Below, piece by piece: positions 35,140 through 45,541 of a stretch of 61,515 nucleotides of DNA (its first letter is position 1; each line of letters opens with the position of its first letter). A program made the position numbers and the translations under genes. Below the pieces are notes generated by a model that made no database searches, was not told where the DNA came from, and saw nothing but the letters and a program-made list of their open reading frames with translations. This DNA comes from Acetobacteraceae bacterium (GTDB lineage: Bacteria > Pseudomonadota > Alphaproteobacteria > Acetobacterales > Acetobacteraceae). Location of the stretch: positions 1-61,515 of the forward strand of contig JAIXWG010000048.1 of the NCBI GenBank assembly GCA_027482245.1. The letters are read 5' to 3'.

Positions 35140-37478
35140 TGCGCCAGCCCGGCGGCCGATCGGGAAAGCTGCCCCCGCCGCTGCGGGCCCCCGGCGGGAC
35201 GCCGGTGGGGCTGCGCGCCCGCCGGCCGCCCCTGCTGCCCGCCGCGGCATCGCCCGACCCGGCGCCGGTGATGGCGGAACCGCCGCGCCGCCGCGCGCGC
35301 CTCATGCTCGGCACCGCGCTGGCCGCGGCCTGGCTGCTGATGCTGCCCGCCATCCCCGCCGCGCCCCAGGGCTTCGGCGGCTTCGGCAGCCGCGCCAGCA
35401 GCGACGAACCCGTGACCTTCACGGCGGAGGAGGTGGAGTACGACCAGGCCGCCAACACCGTCACCGCCCGCGGCCGCGTGGAGGCCTGGCAGGGCGACCG
35501 CGTGCTGCGCGCCGATGAATTCACCTACAACCGGGATACCGGCGTCGCCGTCGCCACCGGCAACGTCGCGCTGATCGAGCCCGACGGGCAGACCCTCTTC
35601 GCGGACCGCGCCGAACTCCAGGGCGGCATGCGCGACGCGGCGATCGAGGGCATCCGCGGGCTGCTCGCCTCCAACGCCCGCCTCGCCGCCGCTGGCGCGC
35701 GGCGCACCGGCGGCACGGTCACGGACCTCGCCCGCGTCGTCTATTCCTCCTGCGACCTCTGCGCGGAGGATCCGACGCGCCCACCGCTCTGGCAGCTGCG
35801 CGCCCGGGTCGCGACGCTGGACAGCACGGAACAGCGGGTGCGCTACCGGGATGCGGCGGTGCAGTTCGGCGGCTGGCCGCTGCTCTACGCCCCCTATTTC
35901 AGCCATGCCTCGCCGGACGCGCCCCGCGCCTCGGGCTTCCTCTCGCCGACGCTCGGCTCCACCCGGCTGCTCGGCGCCTTCGCGGAGATCCCCTACTACT
36001 GGGCGATCGACGACCAGTCCGATGCCACCATCACCGCGACGCTGTCCGCGAAGCAGATCCCGAACCTCGGCGGCGCCTATCGCCGGCGCTTCAACAATGG
36101 CGACCTGACGGTCGAGGGCTCGATCGGCGCGCTGGACGGCACCTCCTCCGACGGCACGGGCGGGCACCTCTTCTCCCGCGGCCGCTTCTCGCTGGATGAG
36201 AACTGGCGGGCCGGCTTCGGCGTGAACCGCGCCTCCTCCCGCGAATATCTCCGCGCCTGGCGCTATGGCGGGCCGCGCGTGCTGACGACCAGCGCCTACC
36301 TGGAAGGCTTCTGGGGGGCGGAGGGCTACGCCCGCATCGACAGCATGATCTACCAGGGCCTCGATTCGCAGACGACGACCAGCCAGATCCCCGTCGTGCT
36401 GCCGCGGGGGTACGCCGACTACGTCTTCCCGACCGATGAGCTGGGCGGCAATTTCACCGTCGATGCCTCCGGCTACAGCATCTTCCGCACCACCGGCACG
36501 GATACGCGCCGCGTGGGCAGCCGCATCGCCTACGAACTGCCCTTCACCGGGGAGGCCGGCGACCTCTGGACCTTCCGCACCCATGCCGATGTGCTGGGCG
36601 GCTGGGCCGACGGCCTGGCGCTGGCGCCGACCTATGGCGATGCCGGGGGCGACGGCTTCTACGGCCGCGCCAACTTCCGCAGCGCGGTGGATTGGCGCAT
36701 GCCCTTCATGCGCAGCGCCGGCGACTGGGGTTCGCAGATCATCGAGCCGCGGGTGCAGTTCGTCACCGGCCCCTCCACCGGCGCGCAGACGCGCTTCCCG
36801 AACGAGGACAGCCTCGACCTCGAATTCACGGACGCCAACCTCTTCGCCCTCAACCGCTTCCCCGGCCGGGACCGGCTGGAAGGCGGCACGCGCGTCGATG
36901 CCGCGCTGCGCGGCGCCTGGTTCTTCCCCAATGGCGGGCAGCTGGAAGCGCTGGCCGGCCGGTCCTTCCGCGCCGCCACCGACGCGACCTTCGCGCAGGG
37001 GTCGGGGCTGGAGGGCCGGTCCTCCGACTGGGTCGGCCGTGTCCGCCTGGCGCCGGTGCCCTGGCTGGAACTGGTCGGCCGCAGCCGGCTGGACCGGGAG
37101 ACGACGGAACCGCGGCTCTGGGACGGCAGCGCCACCGTCATCGCCGGCCCCATGTCGCTCACGGGCGGCTACCTGCTGACCAACCCCGCGCCCAACATCA
37201 CGACCCGGAAGCGGGAGGAGGTGTCGATCGGCGGCACGCTCCGCATCAACGAGAACTGGCGCGTCGGCGCCTTCGGCCGCTACGACATCGCCCTCGACCG
37301 CGCCGTCAGCGGATCCGCCAGCGCCTTCTACGAGGATGAGTGCCTGATCTTCGAGACGCGCTTCGTCCGCAACCGCGCCCAGGACCCGAATACCGGCCGC
37401 GACTATGCCGGCGGCACGCTGCTGCTGTTCCGCATCAGCCTGAAGACGGTCGGCGATTTCGGGTTCCGCGCCTTGTGA
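35139..37478 (+). CDS. lptD: LPS-assembly protein LptD (outer-membrane beta-barrel)
   Basis: A 779-residue outer-membrane protein that inserts lipopolysaccharide into the outer leaflet. The N-terminal OstA/LptA-like domain (about 85-180, from VTFTAEEVEYDQAANTVTARGRVEA) receives the lipid. Two nearby cysteines in VVYSSCDLCAEDP, and a single late cysteine in DECLIFETRF, match the disulfide-forming cysteines of LptD. The barrel fills about 250-779 and ends in a membrane strand. ATG 35139 has GGAGGA at good spacing. ATG 35271 would remove 44 Arg/Pro-rich residues and start directly at the signal peptide. Confidence 0.94.
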   Translation: MRQPGGRSGKLPPPLRAPGGTPVGLRARRPPLLPAAASPDPAPVMAEPPRRRARLMLGTALAAAWLLMLPAIPAAPQGFGGFGSRASSDEPVTFTAEEVEYDQAANTVTARGRVEAWQGDRVLRADEFTYNRDTGVAVATGNVALIEPDGQTLFADRAELQGGMRDAAIEGIRGLLASNARLAAAGARRTGGTVTDLARVVYSSCDLCAEDPTRPPLWQLRARVATLDSTEQRVRYRDAAVQFGGWPLLYAPYFSHASPDAPRASGFLSPTLGSTRLLGAFAEIPYYWAIDDQSDATITATLSAKQIPNLGGAYRRRFNNGDLTVEGSIGALDGTSSDGTGGHLFSRGRFSLDENWRAGFGVNRASSREYLRAWRYGGPRVLTTSAYLEGFWGAEGYARIDSMIYQGLDSQTTTSQIPVVLPRGYADYVFPTDELGGNFTVDASGYSIFRTTGTDTRRVGSRIAYELPFTGEAGDLWTFRTHADVLGGWADGLALAPTYGDAGGDGFYGRANFRSAVDWRMPFMRSAGDWGSQIIEPRVQFVTGPSTGAQTRFPNEDSLDLEFTDANLFALNRFPGRDRLEGGTRVDAALRGAWFFPNGGQLEALAGRSFRAATDATFAQGSGLEGRSSDWVGRVRLAPVPWLELVGRSRLDRETTEPRLWDGSATVIAGPMSLTGGYLLTNPAPNITTRKREEVSIGGTLRINENWRVGAFGRYDIALDRAVSGSASAFYEDECLIFETRFVRNRAQDPNTGRDYAGGTLLLFRISLKTVGDFGFRAL

Positions 37479-37549
37479 TGACGCGCCCGGACCCGGCGGG
37501 GCACGCTCGCGCCCTTCCCATGACACCCCCGCACGCCTAGGAAAGCGCC

Positions 37550-38863
37550 ATGCGTCTGACCGCCCGCGCCCTGCTGCTGCTCTCCGCCCTGGCCCTGCCC
37601 CCCGTGGCGGTGCCGGTCGCGCCCGCCCTGGCCCAGGCCCCGGCCGCCCCCGCGCCAAGCGGCGCCACGAACGGCATCGTCGCCGTCATCAACGGGGACA
37701 TCGTCACCCATGGCGACGTGGATGGCCGCCGGCGGCTTTTCGCGCTGAATGCCGGCCTTCCGGCCTCCCCCCAGGTGCTGGAACGGCTGACGCCGCAGGT
37801 CACGCGCCTGCTGGTGGATGAAAGGCTGCGGATGCAGGACATCCAGCGCCGCCGCATTCCGGTGACGGATACCGACATCGCCCAGGCGGTGGCGGAGCTG
37901 GAGCGGCGCAACAACCTGGCCGCCGGCGGCCTGGTCGCGCAGCTGCGCCGGTCCGGCGTCGAGCCCCGCGTGCTCTACGACCAGCTGCGCGTGCAGATCG
38001 GCTGGGCGCGGCTGCTGCGGCAGATCCTGGGCCCGCAGGCCCAGCCCAGCGACTCCGACGTGGCGGAACAGATCGCCCGCCAGCGCGCCCGCACCGGCCA
38101 GCCCGAATTCCTGGTCAGCGAGATCTTCATCCCCGTGGACGACCCGGCGGAGGAGCCGGAAGTGCGCCGCTTCGTGGATGAGGTGGTGACACAGCTCCGC
38201 CAGGGCGTGCCCTTCCCCGTCGCCGCCACCCAGTTCAGCCAGGCCCAGACCGCGCTGCAGGGCGGCGACCTCGGCTGGGTGGGGCTGGAGACGCTGGATG
38301 AGGCGGTGGCCCGCATCGTCGGCCAGATGCCCCCCGGCGCCGTCAGCAACGCCATCCCCGTGCCCGGCGGCTTCCAGATCGTGTCGCTGCGCCAGCGGCG
38401 GGAAGTCGGGCGGGACGAGGCGACGATGCTGACGCTCCGCCAGGCCTTCTTCCCCTTCGCGACGCCCCTGAACCCGCAGGCGCCGACACCCCAGCAGGTG
38501 GCGGTGGTGGAACGCGCCCGCGCGCTGTCCGCCAATGCCCGCAGCTGCGACGTGGTGGACCAGGCCGCCCGCGCCGCCGGCAGCGGCCGCGACCCCGATC
38601 CCGGCCCGGTGCGCCTGGAAGGCATCCAGCCCCCGGCGCTGCGCCAGCTGATCGGCAGCCTGGCCCCCGGCCGGGCCAGCCAGCCCGTCATCGCGCCCGA
38701 CGGCGTCGCCATCATCATGGTCTGCACGCGGGAGACGCGGAACCAGGCCGAGATCACGCCGGACGTCGCCCGCCAGCAGCTGGTGCGCGACCGCGTGGAA
38801 CTGCTGTCCCGCCAGTTGCAGCGCGACCTGCGCCGCCGCGCCCAGATCGAGATGCGCAGCTGA
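37550..38863 (+). CDS. surA: periplasmic chaperone/peptidyl-prolyl isomerase SurA
   Basis: A 437-residue periplasmic chaperone for outer-membrane proteins such as LptD. The signal peptide runs to about residue 29 (ALAQAP). The SurA N-terminal domain (about 40-170) begins NGIVAVINGDIVTHGDVDGRRRLFALNAGLP. One parvulin domain (about 190-290) has FLVSEIFIPVDDP and FSQAQTALQGGDLGWV. The second is degenerate (about 295-400). The start follows AGGAAAG at good spacing. Its place right after lptD matches the common order in proteobacteria. Confidence 0.93.
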   Translation: MRLTARALLLLSALALPPVAVPVAPALAQAPAAPAPSGATNGIVAVINGDIVTHGDVDGRRRLFALNAGLPASPQVLERLTPQVTRLLVDERLRMQDIQRRRIPVTDTDIAQAVAELERRNNLAAGGLVAQLRRSGVEPRVLYDQLRVQIGWARLLRQILGPQAQPSDSDVAEQIARQRARTGQPEFLVSEIFIPVDDPAEEPEVRRFVDEVVTQLRQGVPFPVAATQFSQAQTALQGGDLGWVGLETLDEAVARIVGQMPPGAVSNAIPVPGGFQIVSLRQRREVGRDEATMLTLRQAFFPFATPLNPQAPTPQQVAVVERARALSANARSCDVVDQAARAAGSGRDPDPGPVRLEGIQPPALRQLIGSLAPGRASQPVIAPDGVAIIMVCTRETRNQAEITPDVARQQLVRDRVELLSRQLQRDLRRRAQIEMRS

Positions 38864-38868
38864 CAGGC

Positions 38869-39765
38869 ATGCCCGGCGAGGCGCCGCCCCCTACTCCCTC
38901 CCCCGCGCTTGCGGAGGAGGGTTGGGGTGAGGGTGGGGGTCGCGCAGCCCTCCCCACCCTCCGCGACACCATTGCCCGGCACGGGCTGGATGCGCGGAAA
39001 TCCCTCGGCCAGCATTTCCTGCTGGACCAGAACCTCTGCGACCGCATCGCGACGCTGGCCGGGGACCTGACCGGCCGGCACGTGCTGGAAGTGGGGCCCG
39101 GCCCGGGCGGGCTGACGCGCGCGCTGCTCGCCTCCCCGGCCGCCGATGTGCTGGCCGTGGAGCTGGACCGCCGCGCCATCGCCGCGCTGGCGGAGCTGTC
39201 GGCGGCCTTCCCTGGCCGGCTGACGGTGCTGGAGGCCGATGCGACGACCATCGACGCGACGGCCCTGCTGCCCGCCCCGCGCAAGATCATCGCCAACCTG
39301 CCCTACAACGTGGCCACACCCCTGCTGGTGGGCTGGCTGCGCGAAGCGCGCCACTTCGAATCCATGGCACTGATGTTCCAGCAGGAAGTGGCGGAGCGCA
39401 TCTGCGCCGCGCCCGGCACGGAAGCCTATGGGCGCCTTGGCGTGCTGGCCCAGTGGCGCTGCCAGGCGCGCTTCCTGCTGAGCCTGCCGCCCGGCGCCTT
39501 CAGCCCACCGCCGAAAGTCCATTCCGCCGTGGTCGGCCTGGTGCCCCATGCCGATGATCCGGGCCCCGACCTCTTCGCCACCATGGAACGCCTGACCGCC
39601 GCCGCCTTCGGCCAGCGCCGGAAGATGCTGCGCGGATCTCTGAAGTCGCTCGGTGCAGCGGAGGCGCTGCTGGACGCCGCCGCCATCGCCGGCGACCGGC
39701 GCGCCGAGACGCTGACCATCCCCGAATTCGATCGCCTGGCCCGCGCCCTGTTCGCGCGGGGCTGA
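38869..39765 (+). CDS. rsmA: 16S rRNA (adenine1518-N6/adenine1519-N6)-dimethyltransferase
   Basis: A 298-residue ribosome-maturation methyltransferase that dimethylates two adjacent adenines near the 3' end of 16S rRNA. The SAM-binding GPGPGGLTRALL loop, acidic AVELDRRAIAAL, the N6-adenine catalytic motif NLPYNV and the FSPPPKVHSAVV segment are intact. The true family N-terminus begins at LRDTIARHGLDARKSLGQHFLLD. The 28 residues before it (MPGEAPPPTPSPALAEEGWG and on) are translated from a palindromic repeat element, and no other start codon exists in frame before the conserved region. pdxA, often found between surA and rsmA, is absent. Confidence 0.95.
   Translation: MPGEAPPPTPSPALAEEGWGEGGGRAALPTLRDTIARHGLDARKSLGQHFLLDQNLCDRIATLAGDLTGRHVLEVGPGPGGLTRALLASPAADVLAVELDRRAIAALAELSAAFPGRLTVLEADATTIDATALLPAPRKIIANLPYNVATPLLVGWLREARHFESMALMFQQEVAERICAAPGTEAYGRLGVLAQWRCQARFLLSLPPGAFSPPPKVHSAVVGLVPHADDPGPDLFATMERLTAAAFGQRRKMLRGSLKSLGAAEALLDAAAIAGDRRAETLTIPEFDRLARALFARG
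38896..38941. repeat. palindromic element inside the 5' end of rsmA
   Basis: CCCTCCCCCGC (38896-38906) pairs with GCGGAGGAGGG (38911-38921), with one mismatch, and is followed by TTGGGGTGAGGG and the terminal GGTGGGGGTC (38932-38941). The hairpin and the right end recur at 31958-32090. The TTGGG(G)TGAGGG tail also follows the hairpins at 23345 and 40746. Here the whole unit is read in frame as part of RsmA. Confidence 0.75.
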
Positions 39766-39780
39766 GAAGAGGACCCGTCC

Positions 39781-40743
39781 ATGCTGCCGCCCGAGCCCAC
39801 CATCTGCTTCGCCCACGTCGCCTACCGATTCGCGGAGCGCTACGCCGAGCGCGGCGGCACCCTGCCCCATTTCGAGGTCCGGAGCCTGGAGGAGCTGGAA
39901 GCGCGGATCGGGGAGGCCGATGTCCTCCTCGTCTCCGGCATGTGGCGCAACCAGCTGGCGGCCAAGGCGCCGCGGCTGAAGTTCATCCAGTCCATCAGCG
40001 CGGGCGTCGATCAGTATGACCGCGCGGTGCTGGCCGGCGCCGGCATCCGCCTGGCCTCCGCCCAGGGCGCCAACGCGAATGCCGTGTCGGAACACGCCAT
40101 CTCCCTCATCCTCGCCATCGCCCGCCGCCTGCCGGAAGCCCGCGACAACCAGGCGCGCAAGCACTGGCGCGGCATGATCGGCGACCTGACGCGGCGGGAG
40201 GATGAACTCGGCGGCAAGACGCTGCTGGTGGTCGGCATCGGCCGCATCGGCGGGCGCCTCGCGCGGCTCGCCAAGGCCTTCGGGATGAATGTCATTGGCC
40301 TGCGGCAGGACCCCTCCAAGGGCGCCGAGGGCGCCGACGAGATCCACGGCATGGACGCGCTGATGGCCCAGCTTCCCCGCGCCGACTACGTCGCCCTAAC
40401 CTGCGCGCTGACGCCCGAGACGCGCGGCCTGATGGCGGCCCAGCAATTCGCCGCCATGAAGCCGGCCTCCATCCTGGTGAACGTCGCCCGCGGCGCCGTC
40501 TGCGTGGAGCCCGACCTGGTCGCCGCCCTTGCCTCCGGCCATCTCGGCGCCGCGGCGCTGGACGTGACGGCGGAGGAACCGCTGGCCGAGGCCAGCCCCC
40601 TCTGGTCCATGCCCAACGTCTTCATCACGCCGCACACAGGCGGCGAGACGCGGGCCTATGAGGGCAATGTCCTCGACCTGATGGAGGAGAACCTGAAGCG
40701 CCTCCGCGCCGGCGAGACCACGCTGAAGAACCAGATCGTTTGA
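39781..40743 (+). CDS. D-2-hydroxyacid dehydrogenase (NAD-dependent)
   Basis: A 320-residue cytosolic oxidoreductase of the D-isomer-specific family. The Rossmann motif is GIGRIGG (about 152-158). The catalytic residues are R237 (VNVARGAV), E266 (DVTAEEPL) and H285 (FITPHTGG). After the Rossmann motif the strand end reads NVIGLRQD, without an acidic residue after beta-2, so cofactor preference is open. It starts 15 bp after rsmA and may share its transcript. The specific hydroxyacid substrate cannot be deduced. Confidence 0.87.
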   Translation: MLPPEPTICFAHVAYRFAERYAERGGTLPHFEVRSLEELEARIGEADVLLVSGMWRNQLAAKAPRLKFIQSISAGVDQYDRAVLAGAGIRLASAQGANANAVSEHAISLILAIARRLPEARDNQARKHWRGMIGDLTRREDELGGKTLLVVGIGRIGGRLARLAKAFGMNVIGLRQDPSKGAEGADEIHGMDALMAQLPRADYVALTCALTPETRGLMAAQQFAAMKPASILVNVARGAVCVEPDLVAALASGHLGAAALDVTAEEPLAEASPLWSMPNVFITPHTGGETRAYEGNVLDLMEENLKRLRAGETTLKNQIV

Positions 40744-40745
40744 AG

Positions 40746-40772
40746 CCCTCTCCCCCCTCTGGGGGGAGAGGG
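40746..40772. terminator. 12-bp hairpin between convergent genes (repeat family element)
   Basis: CCCTCTCCCCCC (40746-40757) pairs with GGGGGGAGAGGG (40761-40772) over a TCT loop, followed by TTGGGTGAGGGGGG. It starts 2 bp past the dehydrogenase stop and lies in the short convergent gap before the SDR gene. It is a near copy of the element at 23345-23371, which also lies in a convergent gap. Confidence 0.65.
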
Positions 40773-40806
40773 TTGGGTGAGGGGGGCAACGCCACGCCCG
40801 CCCCCC

Positions 40807-41664
40807 TCACCCGTTCACGACGGTCCCGCCATTCGGGTGGATCACCTGCCCGCTGATGTACGAGCTGTCCAAATTGCTCGCGAGGAAGATGTAGGCCGGC
40901 GCCACCTCGTCCGGCTGGCCCGGCCTTCCCATCGGCGCCTGCGCGCCATGCTCCGCCGTCCGCTCCGCGCTGAAGCTCGCCGGGATCAGCGGCGTCCAGA
41001 TCGGGCCCGGCGCCACCGCATTCACGCGAATGCCCTTCTTCTGCAGCGCCTTCGCCAGGCTGCGCGTGAAGGCGACGATCGCGCCCTTGGTGCTGGCATA
41101 GTCGATCAGCGTCGGATTGCCCTGATAGGCCGTGATGCTCGTCGTGTTCACGATCGCCGAGCCCTCGCCCATGTGCTTCAGCGCCGCCCGCGTCACCCAC
41201 ATCATGCCGAGGATGTTCGTCCGGAAGGTCTTCTCCACCTGCTCGGTCGGGATCTCGGCAAAATCCTCGCAGACATGCTGCTCGGCGGCGTTGTTCACCA
41301 GCACGTCGATGCGGCCGAGTTCCGCCACCACGCGCTGCACCAGAATGTCGCAGACCTGTGCGTCGCCGATGTCGCCCGCGATGGCCACGGCCCGCCGCCC
41401 CTCGGCCTCGATCAGCCGCTTCGTGTCCTCGGCGTCCTGGCCCTCATCCAGATAGAGGATCGCGACATCCGCCCCCTCCTTCGCGAAGCCGATCGCGACC
41501 GCGCGGCCGATGCCGCTGTCGCCACCCGTCACCAGCGCGACCTTGCCCGTCAGCTTGCCGGACGGCTTCCAGTTCTCCATCGCGGATTGCGGCCGCGGCT
41601 CCATCTCGGCCTCGATGCCGGGCTGGTGGGACTGGGACTGGCGGGGCTGCGGGGTATCGGGCAT
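40807..41664 (-). CDS. SDR family oxidoreductase (general-stress-protein-39 type)
   Basis: A 285-residue short-chain dehydrogenase with a 38-residue polar N-terminal extension. The cofactor loop is TGGDSGIG (46-53), the NNAAE segment 124-128, and the catalytic residues S176, Y189 and K193 (YASTK). The extension and core resemble Bacillus YdaD/YhxD and alphaproteobacterial stress-induced SDRs. AGGAGA lies seven bases before the ATG, and a promoter of EcfG type is placed correctly upstream. It is likely induced by general stress. Substrate unknown. Confidence 0.9.
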   Translation of the reverse strand: MPDTPQPRQSQSHQPGIEAEMEPRPQSAMENWKPSGKLTGKVALVTGGDSGIGRAVAIGFAKEGADVAILYLDEGQDAEDTKRLIEAEGRRAVAIAGDIGDAQVCDILVQRVVAELGRIDVLVNNAAEQHVCEDFAEIPTEQVEKTFRTNILGMMWVTRAALKHMGEGSAIVNTTSITAYQGNPTLIDYASTKGAIVAFTRSLAKALQKKGIRVNAVAPGPIWTPLIPASFSAERTAEHGAQAPMGRPGQPDEVAPAYIFLASNLDSSYISGQVIHPNGGTVVNG

Positions 41665-41692
41665 GGGTCATTCTCCTGGCTTATCCCCAGGG

Positions 41693-41718
41693 AACGGCAA
41701 CCCGTGGCCCCAAGTTCA
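41693..41718 (-). promoter_or_regulatory. candidate EcfG (general stress sigma factor) promoter
   Basis: Reading the minus strand, TGAAC (41718-41714) is followed after exactly 17 bp by CGTT (41696-41693). The alphaproteobacterial EcfG consensus is GGAAC, 16-17 bp, then CGTT, so only the first base differs. The box ends 29 bp ahead of the start of an SDR gene of a family often found in the general stress regulon. Confidence 0.5.
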
Positions 41719-41735
41719 GGCCCACCCGCGGAACA

Positions 41736-42524
41736 TCAGCCCTTCCGCTGTCCCCCATGCCGCTCCGGCTCAAGCCGGGCCTTGAGATAGGCCAGCAGCG
41801 GAAATGCCCCCGTGCAGAGCGCCAGCAGCACGCCCCAGCCACCCTCCCGATACCCCTTCCGGGACACGTAGCTCTTCCACACCCGGGACACGAACCGCCG
41901 CAGATTGTCGGGCATCGACCCGATATCCCCCTGCGCGATCAGGTCCGCCGCCTTGGCGGAGGAATACTTGTCGAGCCGCCGCAGCATGTCGGAAATGTCC
42001 CGGTCCACCAGGTGGATCAGCGCGCCCTCCGTGATCTTCGGGCCCTCCTTCCCCACCCAGTCCAGCCCCGGATGCACGCGCTGCGCGCGCCACCGCTTGG
42101 CGCCATTCCGGAACAGCCGCGGCACCGAGGTCGTGCCGAAACTCCCCGCCCAGCCGTAGCGCACCAGCCGATCGCCGACATAATTGTCCACCGGCACCTG
42201 GTGCCAGGCATGGGTGGAGGTCCCGATCACCCGCCGCACCGCGGCCGCCAGCGGCGGGCTCACCCGCTCATCCGCATCGACCTCCAGCACCCAGTCACTG
42301 GAGCACGCGGCAATGCCGGCATTCCGCCGCTCACCCTCCAGATCCCAGCCCCCCTCGACCACCCGCGCCCCCGCCGCGCGCGCGATCGCCGCACTGGCAT
42401 CGGTCGTGCGATCCAGCACCACCACCACCTCATCCGCGAACGCCACGGACGCCAGGCAATCCGGCAGCCGCTCAGCCTCGTTGCGGGCGACGATGAGGGC
42501 GGAGAGGGTCGGTGTGCTGGTCAT
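41736..42524 (-). CDS. glycosyltransferase family 2 (WaaE/KdtX-like)
   Basis: A 262-residue transferase, probably acting at the inner face of the cytoplasmic membrane in lipopolysaccharide core synthesis. The GT-A fold shows LSALIVARNEAERLPDCLASV, the nucleotide-binding DEVVVVLDRTTD and the metal-binding DVDAD-type motif VLEVDADERVS. The C-terminal half (RVWKSYVSRKGYREGGWGVLLALCTGAFPLLAYLKARL) is the helical tail typical of WaaE-like proteins. The ATG at 42524 excludes 35 upstream codons that come from a palindromic region. Confidence 0.87.
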   Translation of the reverse strand: MTSTPTLSALIVARNEAERLPDCLASVAFADEVVVVLDRTTDASAAIARAAGARVVEGGWDLEGERRNAGIAACSSDWVLEVDADERVSPPLAAAVRRVIGTSTHAWHQVPVDNYVGDRLVRYGWAGSFGTTSVPRLFRNGAKRWRAQRVHPGLDWVGKEGPKITEGALIHLVDRDISDMLRRLDKYSSAKAADLIAQGDIGSMPDNLRRFVSRVWKSYVSRKGYREGGWGVLLALCTGAFPLLAYLKARLEPERHGGQRKG

Positions 42525-42531
42525 GCGGCCG

Positions 42532-42754
42532 CAGGGAGGGCTCCGCCCTCCCCGCACCCCACCCGCCAAGGGGCAGCGGCCCCTTGGAACCCAGGTTTTG
42601 ATGGGAGGAAAGGGAGGGGGCGCGGGCACGCGAATGCGAAGGGAGCGCGGGTGGCGCCCCCTCCCTTTCCTCCCATGAACGGTGGTCCAGGAGGCCCCGT
42701 CCAGCGCATGCGCTGGACCCTGGCGGGGGGTGCAGGGGGGCGGCGCCCCCCTGC
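42532..42754. repeat. cluster of five GC-rich palindromes between ppdK and the glycosyltransferase gene
   Basis: In order: an 8-bp stem at 42534-42552; a 9-bp stem at 42566-42587 (CCAAGGGGC); a perfect 23-bp inverted repeat with arms 42601-42623 and 42654-42676; a perfect 20-bp palindrome at 42699-42718; and a 10-bp stem GCAGGGGGGC with arms 42732-42741 and 42745-42754. The last two modules parallel the element behind clpB. Here too the GCAGGGGGGC hairpin follows a gene's stop codon closely (11 bp past ppdK). No T-run follows any stem. Confidence 0.75.
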
Positions 42755-42765
42755 CGTCGCGACCT

Positions 42766-45438
<2,673 letters not shown>

Positions 45439-45541
45439 TGGACGGCGCTCTCCTGCAAACTGCGTGGCTGTTCGCGACGAACTGCCACCGCGCCCCGGCT
45501 TGGGCAAGGCTTGTGCCGGGGACGCGGAGGCGGCCTGTGTG

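Noticed and set aside
34026..37658. Very long minus-strand open frame (about 1200 codons) opposite lptG, lptD and surA
   Set aside because: It is a mirror effect of GC-rich third positions. The plus strand carries three unmistakable conserved genes, and the minus product has no domains.
42525..42629. 35-codon N-terminal extension of the WaaE-like glycosyltransferase
   Set aside because: It is coded by the palindrome cluster and precedes the normal MTSTPTLSALIVARNE start. An ATG is available at the conserved position, unlike in rsmA.
42601..42676. Insertion sequence or transposon ends
   Set aside because: The inverted repeat encloses only 30 bp, with no transposase and no visible target duplication.
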